Below are positions 27,386-36,544 of a stretch of DNA of 64,000 nt, piece after piece. This DNA comes from Candidatus Thorarchaeota archaeon (lineage in GTDB: Archaea > Asgardarchaeota > Thorarchaeia > Thorarchaeales > Thorarchaeaceae). Location of the stretch: positions 23,916 through 87,915 of the forward strand of contig JAEOUL010000108.1 of the NCBI GenBank assembly GCA_016839345.1, given 5' to 3'. The notes beneath the pieces were generated by a model that was not told the origin of the DNA, ran no database searches, and saw nothing but the letters and a program-made list of their open reading frames with translations. The position numbers were made by a program, and so were the translations under genes. The stretch's first letter is position 1, and each line of letters opens with the position of its first letter.

Positions 27386-28843
27386 ATGAAAAACAGCAGA
27401 TCGTATGCGATTGCAGCCTGGATTCTGATTCCAATTGCAACATTAGTCTTTGAATGGGTTTGGACCGTGTTATTTGGTTCAAGCCAGTACATACTGAAGA
27501 ATCTTCTCTTATTCATCCTCTTACTGGTAATAATCAATATCTCATTCAAGATAGTTGTCCCGCGATACAAGAGGGTAAGAATGCTGGGTGTTGGGCTGGT
27601 TTGGCTCATTCTTTTTGTCATCTTCGATGTTGCATATCACAACTATCTACTATCCATTCAGATAAATGCGCTCTTAATGGACTACAACTTGTTCACAGGT
27701 GGACTCAGGGGACTCATACTGTTAACAATGTTATTTGGACCGTTCTTCATGGTGAGGACTCACATTGGAGATCCTGATCCCATCAGCATGCCAATTGGTA
27801 AAATGGTAACAATTGGTCTTTTGCCTTCGAGTCTGAAGATTGCATACTATAGAAGAAAGGGAGCTGAGATAGGTGAAGGTGTATCAATTGGACCTCTGTC
27901 AATACTTGATTGCAAGAAGATAGTGATTGGTGACTTTGCAGAGATTGGAATGGCCTGCATGATCAAAGCCAATGAGTTTGTCATGGGTCGATATTCTAGT
28001 CTTGGAATGCTTGTGATAATTGACACCCACAAGGTGGTCATTGGCGAGGAAGTTACGATTCAAGAGCAGGTGTTCATTGGAGGACTGAAGACAGACAAAT
28101 CTGAGATTGAGATTGGTGACCTGTCGATGATTTTCACTCGGAGTTTCATTAATCCAACTCATCCTATTAAGATTGGAAAAAGGGTTGGGATAGGAGGCTC
28201 AAACTTTCTATTCACGCATGGAACATGGCAACCCATACTGGAGGGTTTTCCTGTGGCGTTTGGTCCAATCACAATCGAGGATGGGGTATGGTTTCCATGG
28301 CGTGTCTTTGTGCTCCCCAATGTCCACATAGGAAAGGAGGCTACAATAGGAGCGGGGTCTGTGATTAACCGTGACATTCCAGCCCGGAGTCTTGCAGCTG
28401 GAATTCCAGCAAAAGTCCTCCGAACGGATAAAGAGTACATCAAGAGATACTCTGATGCTGAGAAGCGAGAAATTCTCAAAACCATGCTGAGCGAATTTGT
28501 TGGATATCTTCGAATTGTGGATTGGAAGGTAGATGATCCTGAGCTTCAAGAGGACTATGCCAGTGCTACGTTTCGTACACCTAGAGGTCCTTCGTCAAGG
28601 GAGGACAACCAAGTCATATTCCTATTCGAGAACAAGGAGAGCGTTTGGAAAGAGGTCAATGAAAGAGCCTTTGTGATAACCCTCTTCGCTCTGGAAAAAC
28701 AAAAAGCATCGGAGTTAGAGCAGGTTGGTTCTTGTTGGTTTGATTTGGAGAATAGTACTTGGGGTGGAAACCGAACGAAAGTCAGTTTGGTTGTATTCAG
28801 GTGGCTTTCTCGATATGGACATTGGATGAAGTATAGCTCCTAA
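27386..28843 (+). CDS. Membrane-anchored hexapeptide-repeat acyltransferase
   Basis: 485 residues. Three to four membrane helices occupy about residues 1-120 (AAWILIPIATLVFEWVW, LLLFILLLVIINISF). A left-handed beta-helix of hexapeptide repeats spans about 150-350 (IGEGVSIGPLSIL, GAGSVINRDIPARSLAAGIP), with a soluble 130-residue tail. Such enzymes O-acetylate or N-acylate sugars using acyl-CoA. It probably modifies surface glycans together with the adjacent deacetylase and glycosyltransferase. The stop is 14 bases before the deacetylase start. Confidence 0.75.
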   Translation: MKNSRSYAIAAWILIPIATLVFEWVWTVLFGSSQYILKNLLLFILLLVIINISFKIVVPRYKRVRMLGVGLVWLILFVIFDVAYHNYLLSIQINALLMDYNLFTGGLRGLILLTMLFGPFFMVRTHIGDPDPISMPIGKMVTIGLLPSSLKIAYYRRKGAEIGEGVSIGPLSILDCKKIVIGDFAEIGMACMIKANEFVMGRYSSLGMLVIIDTHKVVIGEEVTIQEQVFIGGLKTDKSEIEIGDLSMIFTRSFINPTHPIKIGKRVGIGGSNFLFTHGTWQPILEGFPVAFGPITIEDGVWFPWRVFVLPNVHIGKEATIGAGSVINRDIPARSLAAGIPAKVLRTDKEYIKRYSDAEKREILKTMLSEFVGYLRIVDWKVDDPELQEDYASATFRTPRGPSSREDNQVIFLFENKESVWKEVNERAFVITLFALEKQKASELEQVGSCWFDLENSTWGGNRTKVSLVVFRWLSRYGHWMKYSS

Positions 28844-28857
28844 TATGGTGACACACC

Positions 28858-29889
28858 TTGAAGATTTCAAAGAGCGATTTCTATAGGAATGAGATGGATA
28901 TCAAATACGACCCACCTGCAGCAATGCAGTTTGGCGTCAATCTGAAAATGAATGAGTACATTCCCTATCAGATTCGTAACTCCTTCGTTTCAATGCTCTC
29001 TCTGTTAAGACCAAAACCAACCTCAGACTCTAAGAGACGAGAATTTCCAATAGACGACTTAGCTGATAGGTTGGATCCTACTACTGATGAGAAGAGGGAG
29101 TTCTGGCAGAAGGATTTTGGAGTCATCATGACTCATGATGTGGATACTCGTGTTGGATACGAGTATGGATTGTCCAAATTTGTCGACATGGAAAGAGCAG
29201 ATGACATGGTATCTACTTTCAACATCGTCGCGGAATCTCCTGAATATGATATTTCAGATGATCTCATCAAATCGCTAGTGAAGGATGGTTTCGATTTTGC
29301 AATGCATGGACTTCATCATGATGGAAAGTTCGCATTCCTTACACCTTCTGAACAGAAAGAACGGATTGAAAGATCCGCAGCTCGTGGAAAAGAACTGGGA
29401 CTTCCTTCACTTGGATATCGTGCACCTCTTCTTCACCGAACAAAACTGATGATTCGTCATCTCACTGAAGCAGGATTTGATTGGGATTCTTCATTCCCAG
29501 ACACTGATGACTCCACGATAGGATATGCATCAACAGGGAGCCGGACTATCTTTCCATTCTATCCGCTATACCGAGTAGAGAAGGATTGGAAATGGAGTCC
29601 GGTTTTAGAGATTCCAGTATCAATGCCTCAAGACTGGACCCTACTCTATTACTACAAACTTTCTGCAGAGAGCATGCTTCGCATGTGGAAAAAGAAGATG
29701 GAGTACATCAAATCAAAGGGAGGTCTTGCAGTATTCATCCTCCACCCAGACCCCGAGGATTTTGGAAATCCCAAGTATCATGAATCATTCAGGACACTAC
29801 TCAGAATCATCAAAGAGGCAGATCCAGAAATCTTGACCTGTAGTGATCTTGCGATGCGTTGGAAGAAGAAATTTCCTCCGCCTAAGTAA
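28858..29889 (+). CDS. Polysaccharide deacetylase (NodB-fold)
   Basis: The 343-residue protein has NodB motifs: GVIMTHDVDTRVGYE (metal and catalytic aspartates), FAMHGLHHDGKF (HxxxH metal pair) and GYRAPLLHRTK. It should remove N-acetyl groups from a polymeric sugar. No clear signal peptide is present, so it may act in the cytoplasm on lipid-linked precursors. The TTG start has GGTGA just upstream. It follows the acyltransferase gene by 14 bases. The 3' end overlaps the convergent PAPS-reductase-like gene by 8 bases. Confidence 0.85.
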   Translation: MKISKSDFYRNEMDIKYDPPAAMQFGVNLKMNEYIPYQIRNSFVSMLSLLRPKPTSDSKRREFPIDDLADRLDPTTDEKREFWQKDFGVIMTHDVDTRVGYEYGLSKFVDMERADDMVSTFNIVAESPEYDISDDLIKSLVKDGFDFAMHGLHHDGKFAFLTPSEQKERIERSAARGKELGLPSLGYRAPLLHRTKLMIRHLTEAGFDWDSSFPDTDDSTIGYASTGSRTIFPFYPLYRVEKDWKWSPVLEIPVSMPQDWTLLYYYKLSAESMLRMWKKKMEYIKSKGGLAVFILHPDPEDFGNPKYHESFRTLLRIIKEADPEILTCSDLAMRWKKKFPPPK

Positions 29890-31847
29890 GATATGTAGGG
29901 CAAGGCCAATTGTCACACTGCAGACAATTAGTACATTTTGTTTCATCGACGGAAATCTTTCCTTCGTCGAGATTCAATGCACTTTGTTCACATTGGGGAA
30001 CACAGGATCCACATGCCTGACAGAATATAGCTCTTTTTAGAGCACGTTCCATCTGGTCTGTGAGCTTTTCAACAGATTTTTCGTCTGCTCCTCGAATAAC
30101 TACTGATCCTGAACTGAATAATGCGATACTATTCTTACCAGCTGAAGTTCGCAGAGCCCCAAGTTCTTCGGATAATCGGGTATTACCGAAGATAGGGAAT
30201 ATCTTCGATACTCTATTCAGGTCAATCCCCGAAGAGAATGCACCTTCTAGACTGAAACCGGATTTCACGCATGGTGCAATTCCCTTTGTGACAGACAGAT
30301 TTACACTCTGTCCGGGACTAAATCTGTCTGGTTGGATTTCTAGACCGAGTCTGTTTACAAGTTTCATCTGACCTTGTGGTAGGTTTTTCCATCTCCAGAA
30401 ACCCATATCGACCCATTCATCAGGAAATCCGTACTTCTCAGCCCACTCCTTCATCTTTGACTCCCATTGCATATGGAGTTCTGGATGAGTTTCTCTTAGA
30501 CCCTCGAGTTCAGCCAGAGGAGATGAAGGGCATAGATAGCAGCCCATTCTATGGTATCCTCGATTGTATAGGGGGTTAAAGTCTTCTTTCTTCAGGAAGA
30601 TGTAGAGCCAAACCTCTAAAGCGTTCCAGTTTTGTATTGGGCTGGCAGATGTCTGACCCGGAACCCATGGATTCTCTGTGACTCTAGGTTCTATCGATCG
30701 TTGGAATGACTCCAGCTTCCTCTGTCCCATGAAGCTCAGATTCTCTCCACCCATCTCATCAGCAATTGAGGTGGCTGCAGGACCAAGCTTGAGAACCTTG
30801 CAGCACCATCTGAAGTCCCGTGCAGGTGGACCAAAAGTATCAATAGACTCCCAGAACCTCTCACCAGCTCTCTGGCCAATTATCTTGACCTTGCGAGATC
30901 GTGCGAAATTCTCGATATGGTCGATGGTTTCAGGTAATTCGATTCCTGTATCCATGAAGAAGATAGGTGGACTCTCGCCTAATGTTTTCTCGACAACCAA
31001 GTATGCAGCCAAAGAGTCCTTCCCTCCACTGAATGCAACAACCACAGGAAGATTATCGTGTTTTGAGATAGTCCTCTGGATGAATGAAACAGCTTCTGTT
31101 TCAATATTCTCTAGATCAGTAAGATTGGTTTGAACTGCATCTTCCCAGGTAGCTTTCTTGTCTTTTTCTGAGGGGCTTGTGGGTTCAGCAACTGCACGAA
31201 TCTTAACTGCAAAACCCTTCGGTTTATTCGCCATCTCAGCCCCTGTCATCCTAGAAATGCCAGCAGCAACCACTTTTCCGTTGGAATCAACAACCCAGAC
31301 CTCATCGTCCACTCTGATGTCAGAATCACAGCCCTGAACACCGGGAACCATGAGGTTAGCGCCTTCTTTCAGATATTTCAACACACCATCGTGCAGGGAT
31401 ACCCACTTCTGTCTGCTGACAGCTCCAATTCTTCGTGCGCCCTCAAGAGAGAGAATGAAAGTATAGCCACGTTTGGGAATATCAAATCTAAGACGGCCAA
31501 TTATGTAACCATCCACAATTATCTCATACATTGCGTCAAGTGAAGACACCTTGTTCATCACGATAACTTTGTCTGATGGGAGAAGGATTTTGCCTACACC
31601 TTTACCAAATTGAATGTCAAGTGCATTGATAGCTCTCTCCAAATGTCCCTCCATTGCAGGAAAAGGATCACCTGGTGGAGATAGTTCCACTTTTCTTGGT
31701 GTACTTCCACAGACACCACATTCTGTTTCAGCTATCCTTGGGACATTACAAGAATCACACCAGAAAAAACGTATCTTTGTCAGATACGGAGCATGGCCTC
31801 TTCGAAATTTCCCACGTCTGCGTTTTCCTCTGGCCAGCTGAGTACAT
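29882..31847 (-). CDS. PAPS-reductase-family protein with zinc ribbon, PUA and ferredoxin parts; 5' end frameshifted or non-AUG start
   Basis: The clear frame from a GTG at 31690 gives 602 residues: a PUA-like segment, an adenosine-nucleotide alpha hydrolase/PAPS reductase domain (VVAFSGGKDSLAAYLVVEK), and a C-terminal 4Fe-4S ferredoxin-like end (CTNCLQCDNWPCP). The same frame continues upstream through a zinc ribbon (RFFWCDSCNVPRIAE, TECGVCGSTPRK), so GTG 31690 is not the true start. No ATG, GTG or TTG exists in that frame before a stop near 31860. An ATG at 31845-31847 would connect if one A were removed from a four-base run (31823-31826). A CTG about nine bases downstream of GGAG is the other option. 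Substrate unknown; it lies 38 bases after the aldehyde oxidoreductase gene. Confidence 0.8.
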
Positions 31848-31885
31848 CTCCGGAAGTTCTAATGCAAACAATCAGACAAACTATT

Positions 31886-33676
31886 TCAAGAAACCGGAAT
31901 GTCCAACTTCTTCAGCGTGTCATTGGTGGGTCGACCTTCCTTATCCCAACCACGGAGCTTGTAATATTCGCTCAACATCTCATCAAGGTGCACAATACGG
32001 TTCCTTGAATTGCCCTCAGGGAGTGGCTTGAAGAACCGAGGTGGGAGTGTATCATCTTTAGAAGTGAATCCTTCGCGAAGATTGAATAGTCGTTCAAGAT
32101 TGTAGATTCTCGCACCCAATTGTAGTAAATCACGACCAGTGAGTTCAATTCCTGTTCCGGCAGAAATCATCTCTGCATAGACATCAACAGGCCAAGCGAA
32201 GTTAGTGAACCGACAAACAACCATACAGTCCATTGCAGCAGACAGATCCTGATAGAGTATCACTAGGTCGGCCTTTCCATCGGGTCTATCTCTGTCAACA
32301 AGTACAGGAGAACCAAGCACCTCGGGACCAATCAGATAAGACCGTAAATGGCAACCTCCTCGATTTGAGGTGGCATAACCAAGAGCGTGTCCTTGGGCAC
32401 CCCGTGGATCATAAGCAGGGAGTTCCAGTCCTTTCACCTGCATTGCTAGCTCTGGGGCTCCATAGCGCTCAGCTAGTCGCTTTGACCCTTCACTCATCTC
32501 AGCTCCGAGTCCTCGCATGTGGGCTATGTCTTCTATGAGATCTAGAACACCAGTAGTATCACCAAACTTCAGGGGTGCGTCAAGTTTTCCTTTTTCTACT
32601 AGCTCCATTGCAGCACCTATGGTAGATCCTACTGAAATCGTATCTAATCCAAGATGATTACATCTGTCATTGGCGATAGCAATCCACTCAAGGTCGTTTA
32701 TTCCACACTGGGGACCAAGAGCCCAGAGTGATTCATATTCCGGACCTCCGACTTTCTTTCCATCAATCTGACTAAGACGACCACATCCGATAGGACATCC
32801 ATGGCAGTTGTATGTACCAGCAGAGAACCGTTCAAGGAGTTTCTCGCCGGAAACACCCTCAGCGTCGTTGAAGGTGCCCTCCTGAAAGTTGTTTGTGGGC
32901 AGCATTCCTAGTTCATTAGCCACACTTACGAGAACGGGGGTACCATAGACAGGTAGTGATTTGTCAGTGACGGCATTCTTCTTGATTAACCTACGAGACC
33001 ATTCTACTGTCTTATTGAGACGTTCAGGATCATGGACCCCAACATCTCTGGTTCCCTTGGCTACAATTGCCTTGAGGTTCTTTGAGCCCATTACAGCTCC
33101 AACACCTCCACGTCCAGCTGCTCTATGTTTGTCTGTCATTATTGCGGCCATCAGTCCGAGATTCTCACCCGCTGGACCAATACATGCGGCCTGAGCCTTT
33201 GAATCGGTTTCCTCCAATAGTGCATCAGTTGCATCATAAACATCCTTGCCCCAGATCATTGATGCATCTCTGATTTCTACGTCATCATTGTTAATCCAGA
33301 GATACACAGGAGAGTCTGACTTTCCATGGAAAACCACAGCAGCGAATCCAGCACGTCTCAGCTGAGCTCCAAAATAACCGCCTGCATGAGAGTCAAATAT
33401 CGTACCTGTTGTGGGAGACTTTGTGACCACAACGAATCTTCCCCCAGTTGGGATTTTTGTAGCCGTTGATGGACCTACAGCAAACACAAGCAGATTGTCA
33501 GGGGAGAGCGCATCCGTCCCTGGCGCGAGGTTATCGTAAAGGAGTTTGACTCCAAGACCCCGGCCTCCGAGATATTGCGTGAAGAGATCAGGAGGAAGAG
33601 ATTCTCTACGAATACTCTTGTCGCTCAAGTTGACGTGTAGTATTGGGGCATCCGCATAGAGTGAAGATTTTGACAA
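31886..33676 (-). CDS. Aldehyde ferredoxin oxidoreductase (tungsten/molybdenum pterin)
   Basis: 596 residues, close to family length. The N-terminal pterin-binding domain carries YLGGRGLGVKLLYDNLAPG and the GGRFVVVTKSPTTG stretch. The 4Fe-4S ligands are Cys291, Cys294, Cys298 (CHGCPIGC) and probably Cys488 (MVVCRF). The family oxidises aldehydes to acids with ferredoxin as acceptor. The aldehyde is probably acetaldehyde from DeoC, 12 bases upstream in the same transcript, but that is inference. The start is a TTG with GGAGGT upstream. The pterin would need a MoaD-type sulfur carrier such as the one at 4.3 kb. Confidence 0.93.
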   Translation of the reverse strand: MSKSSLYADAPILHVNLSDKSIRRESLPPDLFTQYLGGRGLGVKLLYDNLAPGTDALSPDNLLVFAVGPSTATKIPTGGRFVVVTKSPTTGTIFDSHAGGYFGAQLRRAGFAAVVFHGKSDSPVYLWINNDDVEIRDASMIWGKDVYDATDALLEETDSKAQAACIGPAGENLGLMAAIMTDKHRAAGRGGVGAVMGSKNLKAIVAKGTRDVGVHDPERLNKTVEWSRRLIKKNAVTDKSLPVYGTPVLVSVANELGMLPTNNFQEGTFNDAEGVSGEKLLERFSAGTYNCHGCPIGCGRLSQIDGKKVGGPEYESLWALGPQCGINDLEWIAIANDRCNHLGLDTISVGSTIGAAMELVEKGKLDAPLKFGDTTGVLDLIEDIAHMRGLGAEMSEGSKRLAERYGAPELAMQVKGLELPAYDPRGAQGHALGYATSNRGGCHLRSYLIGPEVLGSPVLVDRDRPDGKADLVILYQDLSAAMDCMVVCRFTNFAWPVDVYAEMISAGTGIELTGRDLLQLGARIYNLERLFNLREGFTSKDDTLPPRFFKPLPEGNSRNRIVHLDEMLSEYYKLRGWDKEGRPTNDTLKKLDIPVS

Positions 33677-33688
33677 CTTTTGTACCTC

Positions 33689-34510
33689 CTAATCATTGAA
33701 GACATTGTGTTCCTTATCGGGACATGTTAGACACCGCTCTTTGTACCACTTGTAGACCTCTTTCGGCTGTTTTGCCATGTTTGCCATACGGCTTGGACAG
33801 GTCCAACAAGGCCTATCAGGTGCCATCCACGAGTCGCTATATTGAGCCCATCGAAAGTCCTCTACTATGGCAACACCTGCACTAGTCCCAAGACGGTCGG
33901 CTCCAGCATCTATAACTCGAATCGCGTCTTTGAATGATCGAATACCACCAGCTGCCTTAACCCCCATTTTAGGTCCGACTGTTTCACGCATAAGTCTGAC
34001 ATCATGGGGAGTAGCTCCCATAGGGCCAAAACCAGTGGATGTTTTGACAAAATCAGCTCCTGCATCCTTACAGATCAGACATGCCTTACGTTTCTGATCA
34101 TCTGTCAAGAATCCGGTTTCTAGAATTACTTTGACATGAGCATCTCCAGAGGCTGCAACAACTGCTTCGATGTCTTTCTGAACAAGTTCATAGTTCTCAT
34201 CTCTAAGGGCACCTACATTCATCACCATGTCTATCTCATGTGCACCCTTTCTCACAGTTTCTTCTGTTTCACATACTTTTACACTTGAGAGTGAAGCACC
34301 TAGTGGAAAACCAACAACTACACACACATGAACATCTGTGTCTTTCAGTAACTCAACCGCATATTCAACATGAGTTGAATTAATACAGATTGCTACAAAA
34401 TCGTACGTGATAGCCTCATCACAGAGTTGTTTGATCTTCGTTTTGGTAGTTTCAGGTTTGAGAACTGTATGATCTATCATTTTAGCAAGTTTTTCCACTG
34501 TAAGATCCAT
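33689..34510 (-). CDS. deoC: Deoxyribose-phosphate aldolase with cysteine-rich C-terminal tail
   Basis: 273 residues. The class I aldolase barrel has Asp94 (HEIDMVMNVG), the Schiff-base Lys156 (FVKTSTGFG) and Lys185 (MGVKAAGGIRS). It splits 2-deoxyribose-5-phosphate into acetaldehyde and glyceraldehyde-3-phosphate. About 50 residues follow the usual end, with two CxxC pairs: Cys235/238 in PCWTCPS and Cys260/263 in RCLTCPD. This tail could bind zinc or an Fe-S cluster. The gene precedes the aldehyde ferredoxin oxidoreductase by 12 bases. GGAGG precedes the ATG. Confidence 0.93.
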   Translation of the reverse strand: MDLTVEKLAKMIDHTVLKPETTKTKIKQLCDEAITYDFVAICINSTHVEYAVELLKDTDVHVCVVVGFPLGASLSSVKVCETEETVRKGAHEIDMVMNVGALRDENYELVQKDIEAVVAASGDAHVKVILETGFLTDDQKRKACLICKDAGADFVKTSTGFGPMGATPHDVRLMRETVGPKMGVKAAGGIRSFKDAIRVIDAGADRLGTSAGVAIVEDFRWAQYSDSWMAPDRPCWTCPSRMANMAKQPKEVYKWYKERCLTCPDKEHNVFND

Positions 34511-34580
34511 GGAGATGCCTCCGGATAGAGGAATGCAGCTCCCACCACAATAAACCCTTCGAAATCTTCAGTTGATCTGA

Positions 34581-34922
34581 TTAACGAGCACCTAGATACG
34601 ATTTGATGTCATCCAAGACCTCTTTTTGAAGTCTAATTACATCGTGGACTTCAATTTCTTCAGCATCTTTCACTACGGAATTCAGTTGTACAACAGTTCC
34701 GACTGCATCAACCTTTGAGAAATCTACAGGAAACTCCACTTCAGCGCCTTTAACAATGAGTTCTGAGCGGGTTGGATGGAGCGCGATTCTTATACTTCGT
34801 ACGATGCCAATCCGTCTAGCTCTGTTGTCTAGGACTTCTTTTCCTAATAGTCTCCCCGGCATACTAAGCTCGTAAAGTTCTGCTTCGATACTTGGCATTG
34901 TTTCCTTTGATGTTGTAGTCAT
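34581..34922 (-). CDS. PRC-barrel-like small protein
   Basis: 113 residues. The stretch LYELSMPGRLLGKEVLDNRA followed by a hydrophobic strand and RIGIVRSIRIALHPTRSELI resembles a PRC-barrel domain, a small beta-barrel used for RNA or protein binding (as in RimM). The tail IRLQKEVLDDIKSYLG looks helical. The GGAG site lies about 10 bases before the ATG. It is separated by 70 bases from deoC on the same strand. The specific function is unknown. Confidence 0.6.
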   Translation of the reverse strand: MTTTSKETMPSIEAELYELSMPGRLLGKEVLDNRARRIGIVRSIRIALHPTRSELIVKGAEVEFPVDFSKVDAVGTVVQLNSVVKDAEEIEVHDVIRLQKEVLDDIKSYLGAR

Positions 34923-34959
34923 ATCTACTCGGCTCCTTTGCTCTACATCTTTTGGTTGA

Positions 34960-34979
34960 AGGAGGCTTTTTACAGTGAG
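34960..34979 (+). repeat. 20-bp direct repeat, copy 1 (left of the transporter gene)
   Basis: AGGAGGCTTTTTACAGTGAG here matches AGGAGTCTTTTTACAGTGAG at 36481-36500 at 19 of 20 positions, same orientation. The two copies lie about 1.5 kb apart and enclose only the transporter gene. Confidence 0.65.
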
Positions 34980-35070
34980 TATTATGAGCCAAGCGATGTT
35001 TCATCAAACATTGAATACTGTTCAATGGTAGTATCAGCACTGTACGAGAAACGAAGAAGCATCTGCCTTT

Positions 35071-36351
35071 TCAGATAAATAGTGCGAAGAGCACGATATA
35101 GATTGAGCAAAGAACAATCTGTAAGATATTCACTAGTATGGCAGTGAGAAGAAATCTACGCCATGAAACCTCTGATTTATCAAAGCTAACCATAGATAAA
35201 ACTAGCAAGGGTACAGTACCAAATGGTGTTGCTACACCACCCAGAGCGGATCCGAAACCAACTCCCCAGAACAATGGATCCCGTATACCGATTGGCCAAT
35301 TCATGACTGTGGCCATATCGACAACAAGAGGGGCAAAGACTGTCGCTATAGGTGGACCACCAATAACGAAGGTTCCAGCCCATGATCCCCAAAGCAACAT
35401 CAATGATGCAGGAATCAGTTGCCCACCGCTTGCTGAAAGAATTGCGTTTGAAATAACACCAAGAATTCCGACAAGTTCCAAGGCGCCTGCCAAAATGAAA
35501 AGCCCACCAATGAAAAAGATGATGTCCCACTCTATGTCACGAAGACTTGTACCTGGGTCAGAGTGACTGACCGTCATGAAAACCGTCATTCCCCCAAGGG
35601 CAACAACATATGGTTGAGGAAAGAAGACAAAAGCTACGATGAGCAGGGCAAAAAGTCCTGCGTATACCCAAAACAGTCGACGATTGGGTACCATCATCCA
35701 TGGTTCCAAATCCATCACACGTTCAAATGCCTTTGAATCTTCTACAGTCAATTGATGACGAATCATTAGGAAAACAGCAACTAGTGACGCGGTAATAACG
35801 ACTAATGTTAAAATCCCAAATTGTAGGATGTAATAATGGAATCCGAACCCTGCGTAATCAGCAATGATAATGTTGGGTGTGGTGCCAATCAATGTGAACG
35901 CACCACCAGCTCCAACAGCCAACATTTCCCCTAGAAAAAACCCATGTGGTTTAATCTCGAGCACGTGGCATGTTAGAATCACTAGATATCCCATAATCAG
36001 TATTACCACGGAATTCAATAGTACTGTCGATAAAGCAGCTGATAGTAAAAAGAAAATTACAAATAATTTCTTAGGATTCCCCCGCGTCAATCGTATGAAA
36101 TATACTACAAGAAACTGAAAGACACCTGCCCCCCTCATCACCTCTGCAACAACTGTCATCCCAGAAATAACAAGAATAGGCTCTAACCGCACCATAGCCA
36201 AAATCTCTTGATCTGAAAACCCATTAGTGAGAAGGGCAATCGACGCCAGCACTGCCCCAAATAAGGCGGCTGATGTATGATGAATCACACGTGCTGCAAT
36301 TAATAGCACTGTAATAATGAAAATTATTAGAATCAGCAACCAGAGCTCCAC
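35071..36351 (-). CDS. Ion transporter of the ArsB/CitM/SLC13 (IT) superfamily
   Basis: 426 residues with about eleven hydrophobic helices. The hairpin motif TLIGTTPNIIIADYAG and its inverted-repeat partner region GGVATPFGTVPLLVLS are typical of IT-superfamily carriers. The substrate could be an organic anion, sodium or arsenite/antimonite; no arsenic genes are nearby. The gene is bounded by two 20-bp direct repeats. The start is a GTG at 36349-36351 with no strong ribosome-binding site. It reads as a single-gene unit. Confidence 0.75.
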   Translation of the reverse strand: MELWLLILIIFIITVLLIAARVIHHTSAALFGAVLASIALLTNGFSDQEILAMVRLEPILVISGMTVVAEVMRGAGVFQFLVVYFIRLTRGNPKKLFVIFFLLSAALSTVLLNSVVILIMGYLVILTCHVLEIKPHGFFLGEMLAVGAGGAFTLIGTTPNIIIADYAGFGFHYYILQFGILTLVVITASLVAVFLMIRHQLTVEDSKAFERVMDLEPWMMVPNRRLFWVYAGLFALLIVAFVFFPQPYVVALGGMTVFMTVSHSDPGTSLRDIEWDIIFFIGGLFILAGALELVGILGVISNAILSASGGQLIPASLMLLWGSWAGTFVIGGPPIATVFAPLVVDMATVMNWPIGIRDPLFWGVGFGSALGGVATPFGTVPLLVLSMVSFDKSEVSWRRFLLTAILVNILQIVLCSIYIVLFALFI

Positions 36352-36480
36352 TTTAGTTCACACACATCGAATTCTACAGCCTATCAAACATGCTTCGGAC
36401 TATTCAAATTTGTCTACTGATGTTTGTATTCGTAATGTGCTAATTTTCTGTGCAGTAGTAACGATGAGTAAAAAAAGAGT

Positions 36481-36500
36481 AGGAGTCTTTTTACAGTGAG
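36481..36500 (+). repeat. 20-bp direct repeat, copy 2 (right of the transporter gene)
   Basis: AGGAGTCTTTTTACAGTGAG is nearly identical to 34960-34979. This copy lies 44 bases before the Hef start codon and overlaps the palindrome at 36491-36514. Confidence 0.65.
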
Positions 36501-36514
36501 CGGTAACACTGTAA
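36491..36514. promoter_or_regulatory. Palindrome upstream of the Hef gene
   Basis: TTACAGTG and CACTGTAA are perfect inverted halves separated by 8 bases. The element lies 30-54 bases before the GTG at 36545, where an operator or the TATA/BRE region would sit. It may bind a dimeric regulator; no binding protein can be named. Confidence 0.45.
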
Positions 36515-36544
36515 GTCAGAAACGATCTATTCTATGGAGCTCTG

